A DNA stretch of 64,000 nt from Cymodocea nodosa (taxonomy: Eukaryota; Streptophyta; Magnoliopsida; Alismatales; Cymodoceaceae): positions 9,520,501-9,584,500 of the forward strand of contig CM072344.1 of the NCBI GenBank assembly GCA_036874045.1, in the 5' to 3' direction. The position numbers and the translations under genes are program-made. Numbering within the stretch: position 1 is the stretch's first letter; each line of letters opens with the position of its first letter. The notes beneath the pieces are model-generated. The model worked only from the letters and a program-made list of their open reading frames with translations, was not told the DNA's origin and did not search any database. This document shows positions 1 to 14,200 of this stretch, one piece after another.

Positions 1-1250
1 CAACTTTGTTTTCAAGTACAAGTCGTATTTATAGTAAATGAGCAAAATATATAAGAAGATTACTAGATCCTTTTCTACCACATCAAGCTTACAATTGTCG
101 AAAGATTTATACAATGAGTCAAAAGTCTTTTCAAGGGTTTTTGTGATTTAATGAGAGAAGAAGTCCTTACAAATACCAATAATATCAATGTAGAAGAGAA
201 GTTTGTCATGTTCTTTATAATGATTGAGCAAAATCAAAGGTACGGAGTAACTATAGAGTGATTCAGTCGATCAAGTTAGACAATTAATAAATACTTTAAT
301 GAAGTCTTGAATGTTGTATTATGACTAAATCGTGTGCTTCTAACAAAACCATCTAAAACACTAAGTCAAATTTGAGATGACTCAAATGTATACCTATATT
401 TTAAGGTACATTGTTATTTTTGTAGTTTCTTTATCTTAAATGTTATTTTAATTAATATCAAAATAAAATTGCATGTCTACAGAATTACATTAGAGTTATT
501 GATGGTGCACATATCAAATCAACCATTTATAAATAAGAAACAGTAAGATTTAAGAATAAAAAAGGTGAATTGTCTTAAAATATAATGGCAACATGTAATT
601 TCGATATGAAACTTATATATATTTTAGCTGATTGGGAAGGATCAACTGCTAATACTTGTGTTTTCCAAAACGTAGTTACTAGACCTAATGATTTTTAGGT
701 TCCACCAGGTAAATGTGTTTTTTATTTCTAGAAGTTATAAAGACATCACCATATTAATATTTTTTTTATACAAGTTTTACTTAGTTGATGTTGGATATCT
801 GAATCGACTAAAATATATTAGTACATATCAAGGTGTAAGATATCATCTATCTAATTATGTTAATGATAGAGTTCCTTGTAATGCCATAGAAAATTTCAAC
901 TACAGACATTCACAACTGAAAACAATCATTGAACGTACATTTGGAGTTGTGAAACATCGATTTTCAATATTATAAGGTCAAATGTCATATTCATATGAAA
1001 CACTAGTGAAGATGATCATCGCTTTTTTTTTTCTTCATAATTTCATTCGTAAGACTAATAAAAAAGATTTACTTAAAGACATATAAGATAAGTTGGAAGA
1101 GTTAAATATTATTGATGATATACAATTAATAAGAGAGATACATATAGAAGAAATATATAGGTTAAAATGAGTCAAAAACAAAGAAAATAAATAACAAATA
1201 AGATACGTGAAGATATAATGATGACAATGTAGGATGAAAGAATTATTTAA
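1..1250 (+). pseudogene. Harbinger-type DDE transposase, copy 1 (dead)
   Basis: These are remnants of a HARBI1-like DDE nuclease, which in intact elements cuts and rejoins transposon ends. Visible blocks are an IDGAHIK motif holding the first catalytic Asp (501-503), an FYLVD block near 774-795, and IERTFGVVKHRF holding the catalytic Glu (931-933). The second catalytic Asp, GTTGAT-encoded in copy 2 (34918-34920), is AAT (Asn) here at 651-653. There are in-frame stops as well, for example directly after TIYK. The protein cannot be functional. Copy 2 is the nearest relative in the window. Confidence 0.8.
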
Positions 1251-1562
1251 TATTATTTAGCATTGTAATATTTGAAATGAGATGTATTTATACTTTTTGA
1301 ATATTATTTGTAATAATTAATTGGATTGTTTGTACTTTTAGACAAATGTACCATTTATTTCATTATTATTATTGATTGATTTGCTTCTTTTTGTCATTTC
1401 CTTCCCATTATATACCCCTCTATCAGAATTTCCTCTGAACTTTCTGTCGTACACTAAACTTTTATCAGAATTTTCTTTTCCATTAGAAACTTTCATTTTC
1501 TTTTCCGTCAAAATTTTTCTTTTTCTTTTTATTAGAATTTTCCATCGTGCACTAACAGTCCT
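1..1562 (+). mobile_element. PIF/Harbinger element, copy 1 (3' part)
   Basis: This stretch aligns by eye with 32388-35742 of the complete PIF element further right, without that copy's 1.87-kb insertion. The left end and the first open reading frame are off-window. The right terminal inverted repeat ends near 1562 and, read backwards, carries TTAGTGCACGATGGAA, matching TTAGTGCATGACGGAA at the other copy. A TAA at 1563-1565 is the expected 3-bp target duplication for this superfamily. The element lies in an intron of the BLI-like gene, antisense to it. Confidence 0.85.
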
Positions 1563-1565
1563 TAA

Positions 1566-2135
1566 ATGATTGTAGAACTATTAAAAAAGGTGTGAGAATA
1601 AATGATGATTAAGGGCATATGGGTATTGTGGGTTTAATCCCACAATGGTTAAATTTGGTTTGTCTTCTTAATGTTGCCTTTCTAGGCTTTCTATATAGAA
1701 GACATCTTTACTAATAGGATTATTCTACTTCCACCTATCTCTTATATTTTCATAGGACACAAAGGTAGGACTGTACTGAAATAATCCTAGCTCCCAAATG
1801 AATAACTCTGGATAAGAATAAAAGTGATGTTGGTTCTAGTTTCTGGTGCAATTCAAGATAATCTGATGGCTAAAAGTGATGTAATCACACGACTGACAGC
1901 ATTATATTAAAATTGAAGTTTCAAGTCTGACAGGACTACGACATATAACCAATCCTTTCTATATTTTGTAACTCAGAAACAAGGTTAAGAGAACAGAGAG
2001 AATCCAAAAAGGATAGCTGTACGGTTGGGCAAATTTTCCAGCTCCAGAATTCTTGGGTCCAAATAATGATGCATATTATTGAGATTGTAACAATGATTTA
2101 TGTTATTCAACTAGCATATGAACAATGAATAATAC
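1566..2135. other. BLI intron 12, right end
   Basis: Single-copy-looking AT-rich intron sequence between the PIF element and the donor of exon 12. I searched it for the next BLI exon (the conserved coiled-coil continuation) and did not find it, so the terminal exons must lie left of the window. Confidence 0.5.
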
Positions 2136-2204
2136 CTTAAGTTTGGAGGTCATAGATGACTCGGCAGCCAGCGCCTCCACAAGCTCTTCTTTCTCCAGTG
2201 CTAG
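2136..2204 (-). CDS. BLI: BLI exon 12 (last in window)
   Basis: 69 nt, codons 648-670: LALEKEELVEALAAESSMTS then Lys-Leu-Lys. Acceptor TGTACAG, donor GTATTA. A second AG four bases on (CAGCTAG) would shift the frame and is not used in this model. The next expected block (a Glu-Leu-Asn-Lys-Glu-type heptad) does not occur in 1-2135. Confidence 0.85.
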
Positions 2205-5200
2205 CTGTACAGCAAATTTTCTAATCATATAAAGGACATGACAGAGGCATGGTATTTCGTTTATGATAATATTCATATACAAGTACTACTAATTCATTTT
2301 AAACCACAAGAAGCAGGAATGTAAAGAAAAAAAAGAGGAAAAACTTTCAAATTTCATATGAAGAAAGATAAAATACAGAGTCTGAAAAACCTTAACAAGA
2401 ATTAATCACTACCTCTGAAATCACAGAATTAATATTGTTGATCATTTTCATATGATCATCTGGTATTGTGCCAGATGCATCTGACTGGAAGTCTCTATTA
2501 TCATACTGCAAAGTTAAATTGGAGGCATCTTCAGCCAAGATGGTGGATGATGAGGATCCTAGTTCATCTAAAGGATTTCTCAAAGACTCCGACGCCATGA
2601 GATCTGTCTCTCCATGAACATCTGAAAGAAAGGTTTTCTTAAAATTTCACATAAATGCAACTTCAATTAAGGGATGCATATGAAAAATACAGTTCAAGCT
2701 ATTGCACATGAACATGTCATCCAATAATTGATCCATTTCACTAACATGGAGTCATCTTGAAACTAACAACATGGCATAAATTTCATCTGGCTTTATAAAC
2801 TGAGATCAAAGAGATTTCTTTGATTTATGATGTGGCTACAATTTAGTATTAAATTGCCCATAAATATTCTAACATAATTGCATTAATGCATTACAAACGT
2901 AAACATGCACACTAACATTCTGCACATGATTTTCAGTGGCAAAATTTATAAGGTACTGCTAGATTATGACACACACACACACCCTCCTATACAAACCAAC
3001 ACGGTACAACATCTATAAGAAAACTCAGTTTCATTTAGTATTTTCAATTTAAACACTTCTTACAAAAAAATAATACAAACACTGATCAACTTGTCATTAC
3101 AACATGGAGAACAAGTGTAATTCTAATTCAAAGATTGATCGATTTGTCATCATGTTCACAACATGGAATAAAGTTAAGGTCCTTAAGCATTACGCATGCA
3201 CTTTTAAATGTTTGATAAATAAAATTGTTCCATTGTAATTTGCAAATAATTTTATCATAATGCTTACAATAATTTTAATACAGATCTTATACTTGACCAC
3301 ACATGTAGAAAAAAGATTTAATTGTTAAACTTGCAATAAAACCAGAAGAATTTATAAACCTGAAACAAGCAATTCTAGGTCTTATGAAAAGATTCCTTAC
3401 CTAGATCCATAGTGGATGTGGATGCATCTATCTTCGCAAGAGTGTCATTCCTATTGTTAGCAATATCATGTACAGTTGCTTTCCAGAGTTTAGATTGCAG
3501 GAGCTTCTTCTCTGTATAACACAATTGATATTAGCACAATAAAAACAAAGCATGTAAAAATATCTAGTTCCATTCCAAAAATGCATGTATCATAAAGAAA
3601 CAGAATAGCTCACAATAATACCTTCCTGAAGCATTTCAATTGTGGACTGAAAATCATGACGCTCTTTCTCAAGACTGGACAATTTTCTTCTGCAGAGAAA
3701 AGAAATGAAAGTATTGAAAGAGGATTTAAGCAGACTTGTTGAGGCACCCCAGCAGATTTTCAAGGCTGGGCCACGGGCAGTAGCTTAGGTGTAGTTTTTT
3801 TTTAATACATATAAGCTTAGGTGTAGTTAAATGGATCTGGGTGGATCCAGTTAAGGAACCAATAGAGATCCATCTATGTGGCACCTTATATAAAAGATTG
3901 TTAGGGTAACTAAACCCTAAAATAATGAGAAAAAAAAAACCTAGACAATTCTTCTCTCCTCCCATCTCACTGCCATGTCTGACACTCCAGCAAGCCGTCC
4001 AGTCAGAAAACATCACAGCAAACATCTCCTGAAGCCGTGCAGATGGCATCCATTCCAGCAGTTTCCAGTGAGGTTCCAGTGGCACTCTGGTGGCTCAAGC
4101 ATCTCTGGCAAGGTTTCAGTAGGACTCTGGCGACCTTCAACTTCTCTTCTTTAAACGTACAAACAATAATCTGAACTATATTCCTATTACATGAGACCAC
4201 TCTTCTTTGAAGGTGAGCACCTTTATTCTATTTTACACTCTCCTGGACAATTTTAATTTTTTTCCGGAACTAGTTTTCTTCTTCTGAAAGTGAATGAAAA
4301 GCATTCCAACTTTAAAAAATATATACGTATATAGCTTTCAGATCAGTAATAAGCTTGATAAATTTAATCATAAATAATATGTTTTATATACTTCTGTAGC
4401 TCCAGGTTAAAAAATCAAAAAAATAGGGGCAGCTAGGCATTCAGGCAACCTTGGTTATCACCTAATCACCTTAATGCTTTAACAACCTTGGATTTAAGAG
4501 ATGTTAAGCACTGTATTAAAATTTTCTTTGTTCACACCATCAAGCTAAAATTATTTTCATGAAGTAATGGCATTATGCAGATTCATAGAAAGAAAGGCTA
4601 AATAAAAGCCTAATGTCAGAAAAAGGAGGAATACATTTTTTAAGTGTTTTACCATTTTTATGAATGCACTAAAAATCACTCATTTGAATTTACCTAAACA
4701 AAAAAACAAACAGAAGAATTCAAATAGAATATTTGCTAAGAAGGGACAAGCACCACGTTCAGTGCTGACATAAAACTAAGGAGATGGAGCAATAAAAGGA
4801 ATATACCAACCCAAATAATATTTTTTTGAACTTTATCAATTGTTTCACAGAAAAATTTCACAACTAAAAAATTGCCAAGCTACACACAAAGCAGCTCTTG
4901 GCAAGTGGAGTCTTGTTCCTTTGCAAGATAGGAATCGTAAGATGGCATTTTTTGAAAGATAAAAAGGGTGTTTCTCATTAAAACAATAACAGGAATCTAG
5001 AACAAGACTGAGCAAGAAGATTCAGAGACATAAAGACCAATCCATAATATCTTCTTTAGAGCAGAAATGTTACTGAAACACCACCAAATTTCAATGAATC
5101 CATGTCAACCAGCGATGAATGTCACATAACAACCGAACAATGTGTTTTCCTTCTGAAAATTTCACCTTCACCGTGCTGAATAAAGCATCTTGAAAACTTT

Positions 5201-8200
5201 GTAAACCACTAAGACACTATCCTAGTTAACCATAAGCAATGAGAAATCCCAGACTACCGTATCAATAGGGCATGCAAAAAGAGGTGGTCCATGTCTTTCT
5301 CACAAGTGAGAAGTGTCTGCTCTATTTTCCATCTGACCCCATCCCCCAAACCCTGTCTGGACAAAGACTAGTAGGTACCAAACTAGTGGAGAAAAGCATG
5401 CAATGTGCTAGGAAATAGGAAATAGGAAATAATGGTATCACAACAGCTATTGGTGTGGACCTTTCCAGTCAAGTTAAAAACTTCAGGAAAAAATGATGTC
5501 ATCTAAAGGATGGTGAAGTGTAGAAGCAACTAAAGAACTTGGAGGTGGAATACTGAAGATGGACAAGTGGAGTACATGGGGCAATGCTCTTTCGGAGGTG
5601 GTTCTCATACACAAAATATTTGTGAAAGGGATATATGATTTATTTTCAGTTATACACCACCACAAAATCGGCAATAACCTTCCCCACAGAATAGAGTACT
5701 CCTAGTCGTCAACAACTACAGTCATCACATAACTCCTCAAGGAATTGTCACCTTGGTTTATTTGCATCCTAAAATAAGACTTCTTGCATGATTGTCACGG
5801 CCACACTGTTATCAATGCACAATTAAATACAGACATACCATCAACATATATCCTGGAATAATTAGGCATTTTAGAAAATATATGTATCAAGAAATCTTCT
5901 GACAATGCATGATCCAATAAGGGGATGATTTCAATCAACAAGGATATTGAGAATATATATGATCAATATCAAAAGAATTCATATTTTTGTCATGTTCATT
6001 GTTAGGTTTTTCCGTGCATGTGAAGCTTGACATTGACTCTGTGTGTAGCATTTTAAATATAATAAATACCTAGAAATCAAATCAAATTGATTTCAAGACA
6101 GTTCAATTTGTTTTACTATAATCATAGATTTGCCATGCGAAAGCCATACTCCAGTCAATGCTCGATATTGCTCAAAACATGTCTATTTGTCACAATCAAA
6201 ACCCAGTATGAAACTAATACTAGATTCTATGAGCATTATCTACCACATTTACACATGAAATGGCTTCTCATGTATAAGCAAATTACTTCATTTAGACCTT
6301 TAGTATCTAAAAGAACATAGTCCTAAAACTCCTTGCGAACACCATCATTGTTCTGATCTCGATCGATCAATAGACAATCTTTGATGAGTGAAAAGGAAGA
6401 TTGATCTTTTCAACAACTCTTCAAGTTCATCTTTTTTATTTTTGACCTTGCATAAATTTGCCAAAATTATTAAATCATAGGACATATTTAACAATTTGCA
6501 AGTAAAATCTTTAAATCATCTAGTCCCAATAACTGCATTTTGCAAATACAATTCACTTATTTAATCATGTAATCACATTTCAAGTCATATAACTTGCAAT
6601 AACCATAACATGCATATAAAATCATATAGCTAGAATTGAAATGTAAATCTTACATTTTAGTTTGCAAAAATTATCCTTAATAATTAAAAGTCATCTTTTA
6701 AAAATCATCTCCCATAATTAGAAGTTATCTTATCTTTTGTATTTAAAAATCATCTTTCATAGTTAAAATCATCTTGCATACATATCATATTATCATATAT
6801 CATTTACGCATTCATATAACATCCATGCGTACACATGATAACACACGTCCATGTATACATATCATGACATATCATAATATCATATATCATTTATGCATTG
6901 ACATAACGTTCAAAATTATTCATAGATGTTTGGATCAAAATTATTCAAAATGACATCAGTTGAATCATCAATCACAATGATAAAATTGATTCTATCAAGG
7001 TATGATGAAACAGAAGGTCCCACCAAGCATAAACACTTGTTTCTAAGTTTATATTTAGAACTAGAATTAAGTTGTATTTGGTACTATGATTGGAATTACA
7101 ACTAGCATATCGGAAAACAATACTGTTTGTAGTTTTTTTAGGTACTTATTGTGACTATGATAAAGTATAAGGACATCCTTCATAACATAAGACAATGTTT
7201 TCAGTTTTCACAACTATTTCATAAGACAATGTGTTGCTACTCTATTGTTGTTGCCAATGGCGCATCACCATCACCTTTGCTACTTCCATTGCCTATGATG
7301 GAATAACTCACAAGATGCAATACAAGTTTACACTTTTTATTTTTCTTTATTACACTTTTTTTTTTTACAAATAGCTAAAACTAGCAATCTATTTTTTGCC
7401 TATATTCAGTATTTAATCTCTCTAGCAAGCCATTTCACACCAAATTATTGTCAATCATTTTACAACTCTCATTTTTTTCATATTTTCATTGAATATTAAA
7501 CATATATAATTATATGCCACTAAGTTACTAACTAGGATTTAAATCTGATTTTGCTACAAATTTTTTCCACTTGGATCTTTTCTTTTCTTTTTCCCCAATT
7601 TAGGTCTGATTTGTTTAATTCTTTCCAATTGAGATCTGATTTGTTTATTTAAATCAATTTTGGTTCTGATTTAAGTTTGATTATTCACTTCATTTGATAG
7701 TATATTTGTATATGTTCCTATTTTGTACGGGGAGCTGTCTTGCTTTACTCAAGTTGTTGCCTCACATCTCACCCCTCACCTCGGACTATTTGAATGGGTG
7801 TCACCTTGACATCGCCCTTTGCCTTGAATTGGGTAAAAGGTTTAAGGAGACGGCAGAAAATGAGAAGAACAAGCAAGTGCAGATGCTTTATGAAAATTGA
7901 CACATTCAGAATTCAAATAGACAATATTTTCACTAATGGATGTTATTGAACAAAAAAGTAACAAGATCGTAAAGATATTACTTCATTCTTTGGCATTTAG
8001 AACCAAAAAAAATTTTCCAACTTCAATTTTCATCATATGATAAAGAGGAAAATATTGATGATGAGAGATAAAACTTACTTGCATGAATTAATTTCAGCAT
8101 TTGAACTTTCCAATTGCTTTTCCAGCTTCAATTCATTTGATCTCAATCTGAGCGCCTAATAACAATAAAAAAAAATTATTAAAAACCAACAAGTGCACAT

Positions 8201-11200
8201 TCTCTGGACTCACAATATTCACACAGGTGAGAAAGTCTCTTGCATTGAGATTACACTTTTACAAAAAGAATAATCTTGCACGGCATTTTTAGTTGATAAT
8301 GTCACTTTGGTAATCATAATAACGCCAAAACCAAACTGAATACATAACAAGCAAGTCAAAAATATGGTAATTTAATATATATGTTTAAATTTGAATCTGA
8401 AAGCAACACTATTTTTTGAATTGTATAATCTTTCTACTTTTAACTAATTTGAAGAATTTATGAGCTCTCTTATAAGCTTATTCTTATGTTAAAAAAATAC
8501 AACTGACATGATCTGTTTCGTCCTGGAAATTATAAAATTACATAGAAAATTTTTACCAATCTAATGTATAAAGTAATCATCTACTTAAATTTGGAAATGA
8601 TTTTCCTAATAGAAGGAATACACATGGTTGTTTGGAGGAGGGTCAGTATATGACTTTGGAAGAAAATTTGATTCCATTGCATCCATAGGCTTCTCCTAAA
8701 TATAAAAAGCTTAATGAAAATTGATCAAAATGATTATGTAGTTGGCAGTGAATTTACACATTTACCAGATTGATATACCTTTTCTTCTAAGCTGATCACT
8801 TCAGAAGCTAGAATTTTTGCTCGCTCATCTGCTGCAGTGCATTCTAGCTGTGCATTAGCATACTCTGCTTTCAAAGCCTCAAAAGCCATCTGTTAACAAA
8901 TTTGACAGTAAGAAGGGAATCAAGTTAAGTTGACATTCAATGTAATGCCAAAATCATTCTAGAGCAATGTTGATGAAAAAGACAGACTAATAACATTTAA
9001 CTTCTCAATAACTTTAAAAGAAACACCAAATAATTGTATTTTTGTTCTGTGAGCTTGTGATAGCTGGTTTAAAAGGAGACCGGCTCCAATATATAATTAC
9101 AAACAAAGATTCAAATATTGGCATTGTATCAAGGATCAGTCCTCTAAAAAAAAGGAAGCATATCAAGGATTGTATCAAAGGAAACACCTATGATAAAATA
9201 AACTCTAAATTTTAACTTGAAACTCAGAAATAAGATAAAATAAGCTATGTAGTATATAAAAATACCTAGATAAATTTCCTAAGCAATTATCTTGTATAAA
9301 ATATCAATTAGATAGAGATATAATAATTGTATGTGTTGAAGTTATTCCTTTTTCCTGTGGATCCATTTAGCATGCTAAACAGATATCCATGTATCTTAGG
9401 GTATATTTATACCTCTTTGTATTGTGTGAACCTTAGACAAGCAATATGAATAGATTGAATCTTTGTGGTACTGAACTTGGTATCAAAGCACGAGATTCAT
9501 TCCTAGGGCTACTGAGTGTACGAACCCATCTATCAAGCTTTCGTCCCCATACTTGCCGAAGATTCACCATCCAAAGGAGAAGCTCATCTGACACCCTCAA
9601 TCTTTGGTCGACATCTAAGACAATCATAGATGTCAACCATTCCTCATGGCTACATGTGACAATTGATGTTCAAGAATCCCCTAGAAGCTCAAGTAGTCCT
9701 ATTTGGCTTCTTCATCAAACAGTCCAATCCGATCTCAACAATCCCATCTAGCCTTTCCAAAGTGCTTTGATATCTTTGTCCAACTCCTTCCTTCCATACT
9801 CCAATATTAGTTCTCCTTTCATTGTAGTCCCTTCTCTTTTTCTACCATGAACTGTGCATTGTCAACCAAGAGTAATAAACTATGAACCATGGACAATAAT
9901 ATCATGGCATCTTCATCAAATTCGCATAGAGGGGAACTGTTGATTAAAAGCTTTCTTGAAGTATTTGAAAAATTAAATAGACTAAATTATGTGCTTTAGG
10001 TTCAAAGTTTTGAGAACATTGTGATAGTTCACCATTAGGAACATCACTTGTATTTACCTCCACCCGACATGAAAGATGAGAACTACAAGGATTGGTATAC
10101 AGATAGTTGAGGGATTTTCCAAAGTGCTCTGATATCTTTGTCCAGCTCCTTCCTTCCATACTCCGATATTAGTTCTCCTTTCATTGTAGTCCCTTCTCTT
10201 TTTCTACCATGAACTGTGTATTGTCAACCAAGAGTAATAAACTATGAACCATGGACAATAATATCATGGCATCTTCATCAAATTCGCGTAGAGGAGAACT
10301 GTTGATTAAAAGCTTTCTTGAAGTATTTGAAAAATTAAATAGACCAAATTATGTGCTTTAGGTTCAAAGTTTTGAGAACATTGTGATAGTTCACCATCAG
10401 GAACATCACTTGTATTTACCTCCACCCGACATGAAAGATGAGAACTACAAGGATTGGTATACAGATAGTTGAGGGATTTAATAAGAAGAATAAAACTACA
10501 TTAACAATGGATTAGGGTACAAGAGGGGGGATTAAATACCCTTTACATAATCAGATATCCATTTAAGCTTAAATAGATATCTATTGGTTACAAGCACACT
10601 TTAACACTCTCCTTCAAACTAAAACATATATATCAAGCATACCTAGCTTATTACAAAGAGATTCAAAAACTCATACACCTAATCCTTTGATGAGAATATT
10701 TGCAACTTGATTCACAGAGTGAACAAAAGGTGTTGAAGCAATTCCTTTAGCAACATTATCTCGAATGAAATGGTAATCCACTTCAATATATTTGATTCTC
10801 TCATGAAAGGTGGGATTGCTAACAATGTAAATAGCCACTTGGTTGTTGCAATGCATACGCATAAGAACATTCACTTCAACTCTTAGTTTAAATAATAATG
10901 CCTTGAGCCAAATGAGCTCAAAAGTTGCATTAGACATGCTCCAATATTCCACTTCAACACTTGACTTGGAAATAACGTTCTGTTTCTTGCTTCACTAAGT
11001 AACTAGATTTCCCCCAAGATATATTAAATATCCAGAGGTAGATTTTCTATTGACCTTGTCACTTACATACTCGATATCAGAAAAGCCCACCACTAGTAAA
11101 TGTCCATGTTTTATATACAAAAGGTCTTTCCCAATGGCATGTTTAACATAGGCAAGAACTCTAACAGCTCCTAGTCAATGAACCTCCTTCAAAACATATA

Positions 11201-14200
11201 TGAATTAATTAAGAAGATTCACAGCAAAGTTAATATCTAGTCGAATGGCTATTAAGTAGATGAGCATTCCAATGAATCTTCTATACTTTCCTAGATCATC
11301 ATACTCTGGAGAGTCTTCATCCTACAATGAGTGATTCTATTCTATAGAAGTGCTCTCAAGTTTGTACCCTTCAAGTCCTATCTCCTTAGTAAATCAAGTG
11401 TATACTTCCTTTGAGATAGAGATAGACAGCCTTTAGAATAGTCAAACTCAATACCCAAAAAATACCTTAGTTTTCCCATATCTCTTGTGGCAAAATTATG
11501 TCGTAAAAATCATTTAGTTTCTTCAATGTCTTGAATGTCATCTCTAGTCAATAACATATCATTGACATAAACTATGAGAATAACAATGTCTCCTGAAGTA
11601 TGTTTAACAAATACGAAATGTCTCCTGACAATGTTTTCTCTCTGTAACCTTATTTTGTTGAGAAGTATGAGAGCAAGTGGTTTGATGAATGATACTAGAA
11701 GAGGAATAAATGGATTGAAAATCATTTTTCATGAACTTAAGAACATTGTTAGTACATAAAATTTTGGGACAAACAGAAAATTAATTTTGTATTTCAACAA
11801 GAAATTTTTTGAATACATCAAAAACTTTATGACGATTTTTCAACAAATACACTCAAGACACATGAGAAAAATCATCCACAAAAATAACTTAATATTTGTG
11901 TCTAGTAGGGGATATAACTCTACTTAGACCCCAAACATCACAATAAACAATTTCAAATATGATAGAAGACAACACTAAACATAAATGCTTGAATGAGACA
12001 TGAATATTCCAAATTGACAAAACTCACACTCAAAAGAGGAAATAGAAATTTAGGAAAGAGCTTGATGAAGTTTGGTAGATGAAAGATAACCTAATCGATA
12101 ATGTCATAAAATAGGAGAATCAGTGCTCGACAAACCTACCACTAGTCCATGAGAAATATGATCACAAATCAACAAGTAAGCTCTAGAAATGCTCATTCTA
12201 CGCCCTAAACCAATCTTCTGATCCATTTGTAATTCCTAAAAGGTACAATGAAATGAAAAAAAGGTTACAAAGCAATGTAATTAGACAGTGATAGCACTAA
12301 TAGATAAAAAGTTAAATGAAAAATCAAGTACATAAAGGACATTATTCAGTCGTAACTAAGAGAAGACTTGAACCACCCTCTAACCAATTACAATGCATGA
12401 ACGTCCATCAGTAACGGTAACAGCTGATTTGTCAAGAAAGTGTGATAAACGATCAAATAAATTACATGTACCTGATATATGAGAGGATGTCCCAGAGTTT
12501 ATAATCCAAGAATCATCATGAGAGGCTAGTAAGGTAGTATCGATACCTAGATGAAAAGACGTGGCCTGAGTACTTATAGCATTGGAATTAGAACATTAAG
12601 CCTGAGTGAGACGTTCATAATCAACCTATGAGATTGTGATAGTAAGGCCCAGAAGTACTAGTTTCTACAGTGCCTTTTCTGAACTGACATGAGCAAACTA
12701 AGCAAGTTTTAGATAGGAAAATTTTTCCCAACATTTTTCAAACTTGTCTTCCAACTTTTCATACCATTGACATTTTGGACATTGATGATTACCACGATCT
12801 CTCTCATGGTCATGGCCACCAAAAGCAATCAAACCAAACTAGTCTCTTCCTGAATTACTAGTTCCAAAAGAAATAGTTGTGGAAATGTACAATGCTTTAG
12901 TAAATATTTCAGCTAGATCAGGCAGTTGATCAGCACCTAAAATTGCCCCACAAATCTAAGAAGCAATTGCAAGGTTAATGTTGGTAAGATAAAATGTCAC
13001 TCCAAATTCTTTTTAATATCTCTAAAAGATAACAACATCAAAAGTAGGCGGTTGATAAATATCTAGTTCATTCATCAATCCACAAAACAAACTATAACAT
13101 TTTTGACAACTTCTATCTCCTTGTCAAAGTTGGAACAAATCTTCACAAACCTGTAGAATCTTCGATATATTTTTCTTATGACCATATGTTTTGCATAAGC
13201 TATCCTAAATTTTCTTTGTTGTTTTCATCATAACCACACCATGAGCAACATTACATCATGAGCAACATTTACTTCCATGCTCGATAGCATCCACAAGCTA
13301 ATGATAGCATCATCAGTAATCCAATCCTAATATTCTAGTTCTTAACATCTAGGGGCAAGGAGAAAAGATGTTTTTCCTGGCAATAAACAATGACTATCTA
13401 TTCAAAACTCTAAGCTCATATTATGTAATTAGAACCATTTAATTTTTCTAAAACTCTAAGGAAATTCCTAACAAGTAGGTCACTATCACGAGAACTAGAT
13501 GATCCTGATGCCATGATTTTCATTCACAAGAGGAAACAAAGTATGCCACAAGAACAAGGTTTTGTTTACTGGTTCACTATTTAACTATGTAGATCAAATA
13601 TATTTTTTTATGTTGTTGAGATATCTACTGTATTCGCTAACAACAAAATAAAAAAAAAGGAACAACCAACCCGTCTACAATCACTAGAGACTTTCTAGAA
13701 AATGCTAACTACAAATAAATGACGCCTACAAAGGCCAAGCTTGAAGGGGCTTCAAGATAGATGAACTTGAAGATGCGGTATTTAATCAGGAAGCTTGCAA
13801 AGATGTGGCATGACGTAGGCTTGCAAAGACACAACAAGATAAACAGATGAACTTGAAGCTCTCAAATTGATGGTCGTTAGAATCCAACCAATGAACTTGA
13901 AACAAGATCTGACAGACGAGGAGAGGAGGCCAGCAATTTGAATCCAAGCTGACTGAGAGAGAGTTGTCCTCTTTTGTATGGACCTAAAGGAGGATCACCA
14001 TCTATTGAAAGCAATGGTCAACATTAGTGACGAACGGCGCCAACCACCAAACATAAGGAGTGGAAGTCATTCGCAATTGGGAAGGCTCTATTAGGCGAAC
14101 AACCTTCAGTGGCAAGCAACGATGTTGGATTTTGGTGGAAAAACCTTAACTTGGCTCTCATACCAAGTTAAGGGATTTAACAAGAAGAATAAAACTGCAT

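Noticed and set aside
3726-4200. Two overlapping minus-strand frames near BLI exon 9
   Set aside because: They read an LTR-like block and an intron; no similarity to known proteins is apparent and neither joins the BLI frame.
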